A DNA stretch of 8,863 nucleotides, taken from contig PFDW01000066.1 of assembly GCA_002793835.1 (NCBI GenBank), positions 1 to 8,863 on the forward strand, given 5' to 3'. A program made the position numbers and the translations under genes. Below are positions 1 through 6,833 of the stretch, piece after piece. How positions within the stretch are numbered: the first letter of the stretch is position 1; each line of letters opens with the position of its first letter. The notes under the pieces were generated by a model. The model saw only the letters and a list, made by a program, of their open reading frames with translations, had not been told where the DNA came from and searched no databases. This DNA comes from Candidatus Portnoybacteria bacterium CG10_big_fil_rev_8_21_14_0_10_36_7 (GTDB lineage: Bacteria > Patescibacteriota > Minisyncoccia > Portnoybacterales > PFDW01).

Positions 1-1412
1 ATATTTTAGAATCAGATAAGGGCGAGCCATCCAGCGGTGATATACAAGCTAACGCCACGATAATAAAAAGAACTTTAGCTAATTTTAGTATTGAAGTAGA
101 GATGGCTGAAGTTAATGTAGGCCCTACAGTTACTCAATATACATTGCGTCCAGCGCAGGGGATTAAGCTTACTAAAATTACTGGTCTGGCTAATGATCTC
201 GCTTTGTCGCTAGCTGCACATCCGATTAGAATTGAAGCTCCAATCCCGGGGCGTTCATTGGTAGGCATAGAAATACCTAACAAAACAGCGACAAAAGTAA
301 GGATGAGAAATTTATTAGCCAGTCCACTACTGCAGGAAAAAAATTCTAACCTCTGCTTGGCATTAGGCAGGGATGTAGCTGGAATACCAATATTCCCAGA
401 TTTGGCAAAAATGCCTCATTTACTAATCGCTGGCGCAACTGGCACTGGTAAAACTATTTGCTTAAATGCCTTGATTACCAGTTTGCTGTATCAAAATACG
501 CCAGAGAATTTAAGATTTATATTAATAGATCCAAAAAGAGTTGAGTTCACACCTTATATGGGTATTCCGCACCTTTTAACTCCGGTTATATTAAATCCTG
601 AAAAGGCTGTTAATGCATTACGTTGGGCGGTAGGAGAAATGGAACGCAGATTTGATGTTTTGTCAGGGTTAGGAGCCAGAGATATAACTTCGTATAATAA
701 CAAGCTTAAAGCAAAAAGTGACGAAGATTTAATGCCATTCATTGTAATTGTTATAGATGAATTGGCAGATTTGATGTCTACTTTTGGTAGGGAGATGGAG
801 GCTGCCATTGTAAGAATTGCCCAAATGGCCAGAGCTGTTGGTATACATTTGGTGCTAGCCACACAAAGACCATCTGTAGAAGTAATTACCGGATTAATTA
901 AGGCAAACATTACTACCAGAATCGCATTTCAAGTTGCTTCACAAATAGACTCTAGGACTATTTTAGACTCTGCTGGCGCAGAAAAATTATTAGGGAATGG
1001 AGATTTATTATTGCTGTCTGCGGAATCATCAAAACCACGTCGAGTACAAGGCGTATTTATATCAGAAAAAGAAGTTAAGTCAACAACTGATTATTTGAAG
1101 GACGCAGGTGAGGTGTCTTATCAGGAGGAAATCATACAGCCGAAACAATCTCAAACCGATTCTGAAATCGCAGGTGAGAATTCTGGTGATGATGAGCTAT
1201 ATGGTGAGGCCCGGCGGACTGTCATCGAAGCGGGCAAAGCATCCGCATCATTATTGCAAAGGCGTTTAAGAGTAGGCTATGCGAGAGCTGCCAGACTTTT
1301 AGACATACTTGAATCGAATGGTATCATCGGCCCATCTGATGGAGCAAAACCACGTGATATTTTAATTGCAACCCCTAATGAAGATTCCGATATTTACAGT
1401 CAAGAAAATTGA
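1..1412 (+). CDS. ftsK: DNA translocase FtsK, C-terminal part (5' truncated by window edge)
   Basis: Septal DNA translocase that pumps chromosomal DNA during division and helps resolve sister chromosomes. The reading frame is open from base 3, so the start lies outside the window; about 469 residues are visible and the N-terminal membrane region is missing. The first ATG at 102 is internal: the residues before it (NATIIKRTL, then NFSIEVE) already match the FtsK alpha region, followed by GPTVTQY and IPGRSLVGIEIPN. The RecA-like motor has Walker A GATGTGKT (bases 432-455; Thr replaces the more usual Ser), the FtsK-typical ILIDPKRVEF, Walker B VIVIDELADLM (about 744-776), and LATQRPSVEVITGLIKANI. 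A polar linker (about 1115-1185) leads to a C-terminal winged-helix gamma domain (about 1188-1370, LLQRRLRVGYARAARLLD), which in the family reads KOPS sequences and contacts XerD. The 3' end overlaps the next gene. Identification is very secure. Confidence 0.97.
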   Translation, partial: ILESDKGEPSSGDIQANATIIKRTLANFSIEVEMAEVNVGPTVTQYTLRPAQGIKLTKITGLANDLALSLAAHPIRIEAPIPGRSLVGIEIPNKTATKVRMRNLLASPLLQEKNSNLCLALGRDVAGIPIFPDLAKMPHLLIAGATGTGKTICLNALITSLLYQNTPENLRFILIDPKRVEFTPYMGIPHLLTPVILNPEKAVNALRWAVGEMERRFDVLSGLGARDITSYNNKLKAKSDEDLMPFIVIVIDELADLMSTFGREMEAAIVRIAQMARAVGIHLVLATQRPSVEVITGLIKANITTRIAFQVASQIDSRTILDSAGAEKLLGNGDLLLLSAESSKPRRVQGVFISEKEVKSTTDYLKDAGEVSYQEEIIQPKQSQTDSEIAGENSGDDELYGEARRTVIEAGKASASLLQRRLRVGYARAARLLDILESNGIIGPSDGAKPRDILIATPNEDSDIYSQEN

Positions 1413-2055
1413 CACACCGAGCTTGGGCGCAAAATTAAAAGTTGAAAGGATTGCGCAAAAGATTTCATTGGAGGAGCTGTCTTTTAATACAAAAATACAA
1501 TTAAAATATCTTCAGCTTATGGAAGCGGAAGAATATGGTAGTTTGCCTGCTGACATTTATGTTAGGGGGTTTTTAGTAAAGTATGCGGATTACTTGAATT
1601 TAGATGCTGAACCCATATTAGATCAATTTGAAAAGGAGCGCGGTGTAATGTATAAAATTGCAAAAAAACCAGAACATCAATCATTGCCTTCGTTAGTGCA
1701 GAGAAACATTTCAATTACGCCTAAAACAATAAGCATCTCAGCCTTAATAGTGTTATTTTCACTAGGAATTTTTTATGTAATATTTCAGTGGGCTTATTTA
1801 TTACTGCCACCTAAACTATTAGTTGAAAATTTTCCGAGAGATGGCATAATTAACGTAAGAACATATAGCCTAGAAGGTGAAACGAATCATGGCAATAGTT
1901 TAACGATAAATAACAGAAAAATATATATTGATAAAGACGGCTTATTTAAAGAAATAATTAATTTAACAGAAGGAGAAAACATTCTACGTTTATTAGTAAA
2001 AAATCAGTTAGGGAGGGTAACCAAGGAGGATTATAAATTAATATATCAACCATGA
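1378..2055 (+). CDS. RodZ-like membrane protein: cytoplasmic HTH, one TM helix, Ig-like outer domain
   Basis: 225 residues from ATG 1378. Residues about 15-73 form a RodZ-type helix-turn-helix ([12 protein letters not shown], then ISLEELS, then the diagnostic [21 protein letters not shown]). A basic linker follows, then one hydrophobic helix at about 117-140, then an extracytoplasmic beta-rich domain (145-225: [47 protein letters not shown]) of the Ig-like/glucodextranase-B type. In RodZ this HTH binds MreB and links the cytoskeleton to the envelope; whether this cell has MreB cannot be seen here, so a division or shape role is inference. An upstream in-frame TTG (1366) would add four residues; ATG is preferred, though no Shine-Dalgarno is visible for either. 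The gene overlaps ftsK by 35 bases and recA by 4 (ATGA), suggesting translational coupling. A membrane-bound transcription regulator is a less likely alternative. Confidence 0.85.
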   Translation: MKIPIFTVKKIDTPSLGAKLKVERIAQKISLEELSFNTKIQLKYLQLMEAEEYGSLPADIYVRGFLVKYADYLNLDAEPILDQFEKERGVMYKIAKKPEHQSLPSLVQRNISITPKTISISALIVLFSLGIFYVIFQWAYLLLPPKLLVENFPRDGIINVRTYSLEGETNHGNSLTINNRKIYIDKDGLFKEIINLTEGENILRLLVKNQLGRVTKEDYKLIYQP

Positions 2056-3074
2056 CAAAAAATAAATCTATAATCGAAGAAAAACAAAAAGCTCTTGATA
2101 ATGCAGTATCTGAAATAAAGGAAAAATATGGGGAGGGGTCGATAATGATGCTTGGAGAAACAAGGCGAGTAGATATTGATGTAATCCCAACTGGTTCTAT
2201 CGGCCTAGATATGGCTTTGGGGGTTGGTGGTCTTCCTAGAGGTCGTATAGTTGAAATTTATGGACCAGAATCTGGAGGTAAAACAACTTTGTCATTGCAC
2301 GTTGTGGCACAAGCACAGAAAAAAGGTGGCCTTTGTGCCTTTGTGGACGCAGAGCACGCAATGGACCCAGAATACGCTAAAAAGTTAGGAGTAAAGATTA
2401 ATGATTTATTAATCTCTCAACCGGACACTGGAGAGCAAGCCTTGGAGATTGTGGACTCATTAGTTCGGTCAAATGCTGTGGATGTCATAGTGGTTGATTC
2501 GGTGGCTGCCCTGACACCAAGAGCTGAAATTGAGGGTGAGATGGGGGATACTCATGTGGCGCTACAAGCAAGGCTTATGTCACAGGCGCTTCGAAAGTTA
2601 ACTGCATCAGTTTCTAAATCAAATGTAATAATAATCTTCATCAACCAGACAAGAATGAAAATTGGCGTAATGTTTGGCAATCCTGAGGATACTCCAGGAG
2701 GGAAAGCCCTGAAGTTCTATGCTTCAGTAAGAATAGATATAAGAAGAATTGCTCAAATTAAGCAGGGAGATGAAATAGTTGGGTCAAGAATAAAAGCAAA
2801 AGTAGTAAAAAATAAAGTAGCACCTCCATTTCGTGTAGCGGAATTTGATTTAATGTATAATCAGGGGATCTCCTACGAAGGTGAATTAATAACTTTAGCT
2901 ATTAAATATAATATTATAAAGAAAAGTGGTTCGTGGGTTTTATATGGCGAGGATAAACTTGGTCAGGGGCTTGAGGCTTCAAGAAAATTTTTGAAGGATA
3001 ATCCAAAAATCTCCGAAGAAATTAAAACGAAAATTATCAAGGCCATAGCTGATGAAAAAGCCTTGGCGGATTAA
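2052..3074 (+). CDS. recA: RecA recombinase
   Basis: 340 residues, full length. RecA binds single-stranded DNA as an ATP-driven filament, catalyses strand exchange in recombinational repair, and acts as co-protease for LexA-type repressors. Visible motifs: N-terminal helix with [11 protein letters not shown] (26-36), Walker A GPESGGKT (71-78), catalytic Glu101 in DAEHAMD, Walker B DVIVVD (144-149), loop L1 EGEMGD (161-166), Gln199 opening L2 ([20 protein letters not shown]), and the VKNKVAPPF motif of the core. The C-terminal tail is short (ending DEKALAD) and weakly acidic. ATG 2052 overlaps the preceding TGA. The strong AAGGAGGA (2023-2030) lies 21 bases upstream, too far for ATG 2052 but well placed for an in-frame ATT at 2037. 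ATG remains the better call because ATT starts are very rare. No LexA box is evident upstream, since the gene is embedded in an operon. Confidence 0.98.
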   Translation: MTKNKSIIEEKQKALDNAVSEIKEKYGEGSIMMLGETRRVDIDVIPTGSIGLDMALGVGGLPRGRIVEIYGPESGGKTTLSLHVVAQAQKKGGLCAFVDAEHAMDPEYAKKLGVKINDLLISQPDTGEQALEIVDSLVRSNAVDVIVVDSVAALTPRAEIEGEMGDTHVALQARLMSQALRKLTASVSKSNVIIIFINQTRMKIGVMFGNPEDTPGGKALKFYASVRIDIRRIAQIKQGDEIVGSRIKAKVVKNKVAPPFRVAEFDLMYNQGISYEGELITLAIKYNIIKKSGSWVLYGEDKLGQGLEASRKFLKDNPKISEEIKTKIIKAIADEKALAD

Positions 3075-3105
3075 TCATTTACTGTGATTGGGGCAATGAA
3101 CATTT

Positions 3106-3144
3106 TTACAAAAACACCTAGCTTATAGCTAGGTGTTTTTGTAA
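3106..3144. terminator. Bidirectional intrinsic terminator between recA and rpsR
   Basis: A perfect inverted repeat: left arm ACAAAAACACCTAGC (3108-3122), loop TTATA (3123-3127), right arm GCTAGGTGTTTTTGT (3128-3142). It is extended by two further T-A pairs to 3106-3144. The GC-containing core next to a T-rich arm occurs in both directions, so it can stop recA transcripts rightward and the ychF-rpsF-ssb-rpsR transcript leftward. It lies 31 bases after the recA stop and 9 bases beyond the rpsR stop, exactly between the convergent genes. Confidence 0.92.
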
Positions 3145-3153
3145 GTAATTTTT

Positions 3154-3357
3154 TTACCTAGAAGTAAAAGGTAAGAGCGCCATGAATCTCGCTCTCTTGA
3201 TAGAGCTAGACACTAGTCTTTGATGCTTATTACAAGTACCGCTCCTTTTTGAAGGTAAGATTTTAGCTTGCCCCGTTAAAAACTGACGCAAAAATTCGGT
3301 ATTTTTATAGTCTAATGTAATTATATTTTGTTGGCACAATAAACAATTTTTTTCCAT
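3154..3357 (-). CDS. rpsR: Small ribosomal subunit protein bS18
   Basis: 67 residues. bS18 binds the 30S platform as a heterodimer with bS6. The sequence matches the family along its length: the Tyr-Lys segment (LDYKNTEFLRQFL), AKILPSKRSGTC, KHQR, and the near-invariant C-terminal IKRARFMALLPF. It keeps the zinc-binding form: Cys5-x2-Cys8 near the start pairs with Cys42 and His45 (TCNKHQR); many bacterial S18 proteins have lost these. It is slightly short because the N-terminal extension is minimal. It is the last gene of the operon, 8 bases after ssb, and is followed by the shared terminator. No clear Shine-Dalgarno precedes its ATG (upstream is AT-only apart from a weak CC pair), so translation may rely on coupling to ssb. 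Confidence 0.96.
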   Translation of the reverse strand: MEKNCLLCQQNIITLDYKNTEFLRQFLTGQAKILPSKRSGTCNKHQRLVSSSIKRARFMALLPFTSR

Positions 3358-3365
3358 ATTTTTTA

Positions 3366-3815
3366 TTAAAAAGGTATATCTTTAATATCTATTCCGTCTT
3401 CATTGGCTTCATCTGCGTCAATAACAGGAATTGATTTTTGTGAGTCTGCATTAGATTTTGGAGCTGGGCTGTTAGTAGGTTCATTACCAGTCTTTGGACC
3501 CATTTGCATGTTTTCTGCAATTATTTCAGTGCGAGATCTTTTTCCGCCGTCTTGTGCTTGCCATGTCCTTGTTTGAATCCGTCCTTCAATCAAAACCATT
3601 TTTCCTTTGTTTAAGTATCGTTGGCAGATATCCGCTAATTTTCCGAAAACTACTATATTATGAAATTCAACAGCTTGCTGTCTATTGCCTTGAGCGTCAT
3701 TGTAGATTCTATTAGTAGCGATACCAAAGGTAGCGATCGATTGACCCGATGGAAGTGTTCGCACTTCGGGGTCTCTGGTTAAATTTCCTAAAATAATGGC
3801 TTTATTAAAATTCAT
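3366..3815 (-). CDS. ssb: Single-stranded DNA-binding protein SSB
   Basis: 149 residues. SSB coats single-stranded DNA at forks and repair sites and recruits partner enzymes through its C-terminal tip. Residues 1 to about 106 form the OB fold with family signatures: MNFNKAIILGNLTRDPEVRTLPSG, IATFGIATNR, EFHNIVVFGKLADICQRYLNKGKMVLIEGRI, and RTWQ with the DNA-stacking Trp. A low-complexity linker rich in Pro, Asn and Ser follows (about 107-130). The acidic tip ends GIDIKDIPF, the conserved DDIPF-like peptide that docks RecO, PriA and other partners. It lies between rpsF and rpsR, as in many bacteria, with 8-base gaps on either side. No Shine-Dalgarno is evident upstream of ATG 3815. Confidence 0.97.
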   Translation of the reverse strand: MNFNKAIILGNLTRDPEVRTLPSGQSIATFGIATNRIYNDAQGNRQQAVEFHNIVVFGKLADICQRYLNKGKMVLIEGRIQTRTWQAQDGGKRSRTEIIAENMQMGPKTGNEPTNSPAPKSNADSQKSIPVIDADEANEDGIDIKDIPF

Positions 3816-3823
3816 AATTTATT

Positions 3824-4261
3824 TTAAGTTAATATCTCGTCTAACTTTTTATCAAGCTCTTCCATAGAGGTTTTGGGTTTCGCTGGAGCAATTGTCTTCT
3901 CATTAACAGTTTTTTTGCGACCTATTAATCGTTTAGAACCTTTTTTAGGTTTTGCAACAACTGTTGGTTGTGAATATGTCGCCGATTCTTTCCTTATAAT
4001 CAAATGTCTTAGAACTCGCTTGTTCAATGTAAGTTCGGCGTCAATTTTAAATAAATTCTCTTTAGGTATCTCAGCGTCTATTGTAACATAAATACCAAAA
4101 TCTGCTTTCTTAATTTGATAAGCAAGCTTTCTTTTTTGACCAACGTGTTCATTTGAGATTGAACCTCCATTTTTGCCAACTAATTCGTTAATTTTTTTTG
4201 TCTCGTTTGAGATCTCTTCAGGAGAAATCTCAGGTCTTAAGATATAAGTAATTTCGTGCAT
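3824..4261 (-). CDS. rpsF: Small ribosomal subunit protein bS6, with basic C-terminal extension
   Basis: 145 residues. bS6 pairs with bS18 on the 30S platform. Residues 1 to about 92 are the ferredoxin-like core: HEITYILRPEISPEE, then a central GGSISNEHVGQKRKLAYQIKKADFGIYV (conserved G-x-R-x-LAY-x-I), and LNKRVLRHLIIRKE. Beyond about residue 97 is an extension of about 50 residues that is Lys/Arg-rich (KPKKGSKRLIGRKK), then Pro/Ala-rich, and ends in an amphipathic acidic helix (SMEELDKKLDEILT). S6 tails vary widely; E. coli S6 instead carries a polyglutamate tail. It lies 21 bases after ychF and 8 before ssb. That gap is too short for a separate S6:S18-binding leader unless it overlaps the ychF 3' end. 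No Shine-Dalgarno is visible. Confidence 0.95.
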   Translation of the reverse strand: MHEITYILRPEISPEEISNETKKINELVGKNGGSISNEHVGQKRKLAYQIKKADFGIYVTIDAEIPKENLFKIDAELTLNKRVLRHLIIRKESATYSQPTVVAKPKKGSKRLIGRKKTVNEKTIAPAKPKTSMEELDKKLDEILT

Positions 4262-4282
4262 TTTTTTATATTAACTCGTACG

Positions 4283-5359
4283 TTAGACATTAAACTTAAA
4301 GTTTGCGATATCTCCATCTATCATGACATATTCTTTGCCTTCTTGGCGCATTAGTCCGAGATCTCTAGACTTGGCCTCAGACCCAGTTTTTTCGAAATCG
4401 CTAAAACTTATAATTTCGGCTTTAATAAAGCCTCGCTCAATATCCGAATGGATCTTACCAGCAGCCTGTGACGCTTTGGTCCCCTTAGTTATAGTCCACG
4501 CCTTTAATTCCACATTTTTACCGCCAGTAAAGAACGTAATTAAGTTTAGTACATCATAGCAGGCTTTTATGAGGCGGTCAAGGCTACTGGATGCGAGACC
4601 TAATTGACTGATTTCGTCTACAGTAAGGTCATTCAATTCATTCTCTAGCTTGGCGTCAAGTAAGATATAATTTTCGCCTTCTATGAGCCCGTCAATGGGT
4701 AAATTTAGCTCTTTAGTGACCGAATCTTCATTAAAGGCGTATATCATAGGTTTAGCGGTTAGTAGCCCTAATTCAGCAAATAAACGCTTGTAGGCTGGGT
4801 CGTTAGTGGCTAGTGGCATATCGCGCAAGGCTCGTCCATTGTTTAATTCATTAAGAGACGCTTGAAGTATTTCGGTTTCTTTAATTTTATCTTTGTCGCC
4901 TGATTTTGACTCTTTTGCAACCTTATCTAATCGCTTAGTAATCGTGTCAATGTCTTTTAGAGCTAGTTCCGTATTAATCGTTTCAATATCTCTTTTCGGG
5001 TCTGGATTTTTTTCAACATGTATTACATTTTCATTTTTAAAAATTCTTATAACCTGACAAATTGCATCCACTTCTCTAATATTTGTTAAAAACTGGTTGC
5101 CTAGTCCTTCCCCTTGATTGGCTCCCTTAACTAACCCAGCAATATCTACAAATTCAATTATAGTAGGCGTTACTTTAGATGGCTGCATTAATTTTTGCAA
5201 AGTATCAATTCTTGTATCGGGCACACTCACAATACCCACATTTGGTTCTATGGTACAAAATGGGTAATTAGCAATATCGATTTGTTTTCTAGTTATTGCT
5301 TTAAATAAAGTTGACTTACCTACGTTGGGTAAACCAACTATTCCGATGGCAAATGACAT
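4283..5359 (-). CDS. ychF: Redox-regulated ATPase/GTPase YchF (OLA1 family)
   Basis: 358 residues. YchF is a translation-factor-class P-loop NTPase that binds ribosomes; unlike most relatives it usually prefers ATP. Motifs: G1 GLPNVGKS (9-16), the YPFCTIEPNVG switch I region, G3 DIAGL followed by the family signature GANQGEGLGNQFLTNIREVDAI, a helical coiled-coil insert (about 125-200), and a C-terminal TGS domain (LITFFTGGKNVELKAWTITKG, IHSDIERGFIKAEII). The usual G4 motif NxxE is altered to Asn210-Glu-Asp-Ser213. Start choice: the frame is open further upstream (to 5437), but the family begins M-x-F/L-x-x-GIVGLPNVGKS, which fits ATG 5359, and the longer version would overlap the divergent gene. 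It heads an operon with rpsF, ssb and rpsR. This order is known in Firmicutes and suggests co-expression with ribosomal proteins. Confidence 0.96.
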   Translation of the reverse strand: MSFAIGIVGLPNVGKSTLFKAITRKQIDIANYPFCTIEPNVGIVSVPDTRIDTLQKLMQPSKVTPTIIEFVDIAGLVKGANQGEGLGNQFLTNIREVDAICQVIRIFKNENVIHVEKNPDPKRDIETINTELALKDIDTITKRLDKVAKESKSGDKDKIKETEILQASLNELNNGRALRDMPLATNDPAYKRLFAELGLLTAKPMIYAFNEDSVTKELNLPIDGLIEGENYILLDAKLENELNDLTVDEISQLGLASSSLDRLIKACYDVLNLITFFTGGKNVELKAWTITKGTKASQAAGKIHSDIERGFIKAEIISFSDFEKTGSEAKSRDLGLMRQEGKEYVMIDGDIANFKFNV

Positions 5360-5407
5360 ATAATTTGTTTGTAATGAATTATCAATTAATGATAAGATAA
5401 TGTTATG
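5359..5407. promoter_or_regulatory. Divergent promoter region between ychF and the phosphohexomutase gene
   Basis: Only 45 bases (5360-5404) separate two divergent starts, so this region must drive both genes unless transcription enters from further away. On the minus strand GATAAT (5383-5378) sits 17 bases from ATAACA (5406-5401, 4/6 to TTGACA), giving a short leader before ychF. On the + strand a perfect TATAAT (5359-5364) overlaps the ychF start codon and would give a leader of about 35 bases, but no good -35 is seen at 16-18 bases. No Shine-Dalgarno is visible for either start. All of this is pattern matching in AT-rich DNA. Confidence 0.35.
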
Positions 5408-6766
5408 GTAACGGTCAAGGAAAAAATATTTAATCAATATGATATCCGCGGAAAATTCCCGGATGAAATCAATGAAGAGTCATCTCAGCTAATTGGTGCT
5501 GGGCTAGTTGAGTTTTTAAAAAAAGAAAAATTAGAGAGCGATATAATAGTCGGTCATGATGCTCGTTTATCATCGCCTGATTTATCTAGAAGTATTATAG
5601 ACGGAATATGTAGACAAGGATTTAATGTTATAAATATTGGTTTATGTACTACTGATTGCGCAAGTTTTGCTTCTGGCTATTTAAATTTACCGGCTGTTAT
5701 GGTTACGGCCTCTCATAACCCTAAAGAATACAATGGCTTTAAGTTCTATTTAGCTGGCGCGAAAATTTTAGATTTTAAAAATGGCCTGCTTGATATTAAG
5801 AATATAATTAACGGCAATATTGATTCTAGTGAAATAGTAGGACGGGTAGAGATAAAAAATATACACAGTGAATATATTAAATATTTGCAAGGCTTTGTGG
5901 ACTCAAAAGAACTTAAACCACTGAAAATAGTAGTTGATGTAGGCAATGGTGCAGTTGCGCCATTTGCTGAAGAACTATTTAAAAGTTTGCCTTTTGAGGT
6001 AGTTAAACTTAATTTTAACATGGATGGAAATTTTCCTGGCCGAGGGCCTAACCCTACTATTCATGGAGTTTTAGATGAATTAAAGAAAAAAGTTCTTGAA
6101 TATAGCGCCTCAATTGGTGTTGCTTTTGATGCCGATGGCGATAGAGTAGTATTTGTTGATGATGAAGCATATAATATTCCGCCATCAATAATAGCGTCAT
6201 GGATACTTGAGTCATCATTTGGTGCGAATGTAAAGATTATTTATGACGCAAGGCAAGTTAAACTAATTGAAGAAGTTGTGGGACGACTCAAGATGGTTGG
6301 TATAAGAGAATATTCAGGGCGCTCCATAATCAAGCGTCGGATGGAGAATGATGATGCTGATTTTGCGGTAGAGCAAAGTTGTCATTATTATTTTAAGGAT
6401 GCATATTATTCAGATAGCGGTTTAATCGCCTTGTTATACGTACTTAAACATTTGTCACTTAAATATCCTACATCTGCATCTGCTTTAGCTATGCCTTGGC
6501 GAAAAGAATGGGTTGGGTTTGAGGAAAATATTGTTGCCAAAGGACAGCTTGATGAAAAAATTAAAAAAATCATAGAAAAATATGTCACTCCGACATCCTC
6601 ATGTAAGGTTCTAGATAGTGCGGATCGTTTGATTCTAGATTGCGGTGATTGGTACTTAAATTTACGCGCTTCTAATACAGAGCCGGTTTTTAGATTAAAC
6701 ATTGAAGCCAAACAATGGGCACTGCTAGAAGAAAAAATGTCAGAAATTAAAATGGTTGTGTTTTGA
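5405..6766 (+). CDS. manB: Phosphomannomutase/phosphoglucomutase (alpha-D-phosphohexomutase family), divergent sugar site
   Basis: 453 residues. The family interconverts hexose 6- and 1-phosphates through a phosphoserine enzyme, feeding nucleotide-sugar and polysaccharide synthesis in the cytoplasm. All four domains are present: N-terminal FNQYDIRG (9-16), catalytic loop TASHNP (101-106, Ser103), Mg-binding DADGDR (242-247, spaced as in Pseudomonas AlgC), and phosphate-binding RASNTEP (421-427). The domain 3 sugar loop is unusual: the normal GExSGH is VEQSCH (322-327), keeping Glu, Ser and His but losing both Gly. The usual GHS before it is GRS (Arg306). The Lys of the preceding loop appears as Arg283 in DARQVK. 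The core catalytic parts are intact, so it is probably active, but substrate preference is uncertain. It has no clear Shine-Dalgarno and is divergent from ychF. The symbol denotes the family only. Confidence 0.9.
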   Translation: MVTVKEKIFNQYDIRGKFPDEINEESSQLIGAGLVEFLKKEKLESDIIVGHDARLSSPDLSRSIIDGICRQGFNVINIGLCTTDCASFASGYLNLPAVMVTASHNPKEYNGFKFYLAGAKILDFKNGLLDIKNIINGNIDSSEIVGRVEIKNIHSEYIKYLQGFVDSKELKPLKIVVDVGNGAVAPFAEELFKSLPFEVVKLNFNMDGNFPGRGPNPTIHGVLDELKKKVLEYSASIGVAFDADGDRVVFVDDEAYNIPPSIIASWILESSFGANVKIIYDARQVKLIEEVVGRLKMVGIREYSGRSIIKRRMENDDADFAVEQSCHYYFKDAYYSDSGLIALLYVLKHLSLKYPTSASALAMPWRKEWVGFEENIVAKGQLDEKIKKIIEKYVTPTSSCKVLDSADRLILDCGDWYLNLRASNTEPVFRLNIEAKQWALLEEKMSEIKMVVF

Positions 6767-6784
6767 TTAAGTTTAATTTATAAT
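6756..6784 (+). promoter_or_regulatory. Promoter of the small zinc-knuckle membrane protein gene
   Basis: A perfect -10 box TATAAT (6779-6784) lies exactly 17 bases from TTGTGT (6756-6761), which keeps the important TTG of the -35 box. The -35 lies inside the last codons of the upstream mutase gene, whose stop is at 6764-6766. Transcription would start near 6791, giving a leader of about 43 bases that ends in a strong ribosome-binding site. This supports independent expression of the small gene rather than simple read-through. Confidence 0.55.
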
Positions 6785-6821
6785 CGTGCGAGGATAATTA
6801 TTATGGTTCTTTAACTTTTTT

Positions 6822-6826
6822 GGAGG
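6822..6826 (+). promoter_or_regulatory. Strong Shine-Dalgarno sequence, GGAGG
   Basis: GGAGG (in TTTTGGAGGACTT) ends 7 bases before ATG 6834, ideal spacing. It fixes the start of the small zinc protein. It is the only well-placed strong Shine-Dalgarno in the window; the other complete genes show none or a badly spaced one. Confidence 0.85.
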
Positions 6827-6833
6827 ACTTCTC

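Noticed and set aside
554..910. 118-codon open frame on the minus strand inside ftsK
   Set aside because: It lies wholly opposite the conserved FtsK motor, has no recognisable protein features and no start signals; it is a shadow frame.
2011..2017. Second KOPS-like site GGGAGGG upstream of recA
   Set aside because: It lacks the extra base between the G-triplet and the A required by GGGNAGGG, and lies in coding sequence.
3075..3105. Possible small RNA or extra gene in the recA-rpsR gap
   Set aside because: After the terminator is accounted for, only about 30 bases remain, with no hairpin, promoter or start codon context.
4262..4282. S6:S18-binding leader RNA before rpsF
   Set aside because: Only 21 bases separate ychF and rpsF; the short TAAC/GTTA pairing around CGTACG is too weak and lacks a recognisable CCG-bearing hairpin.
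5360..5437. N-terminal extension of ychF by 26 residues (start at 5437)
   Set aside because: It would overlap the divergent mutase start, and the family begins a few residues before GIVGLPNVGKS, which fits ATG 5359.
6767..6833. Terminator after the mutase gene
   Set aside because: No inverted repeat with a T-run is present; the region holds the next gene's promoter and Shine-Dalgarno instead.
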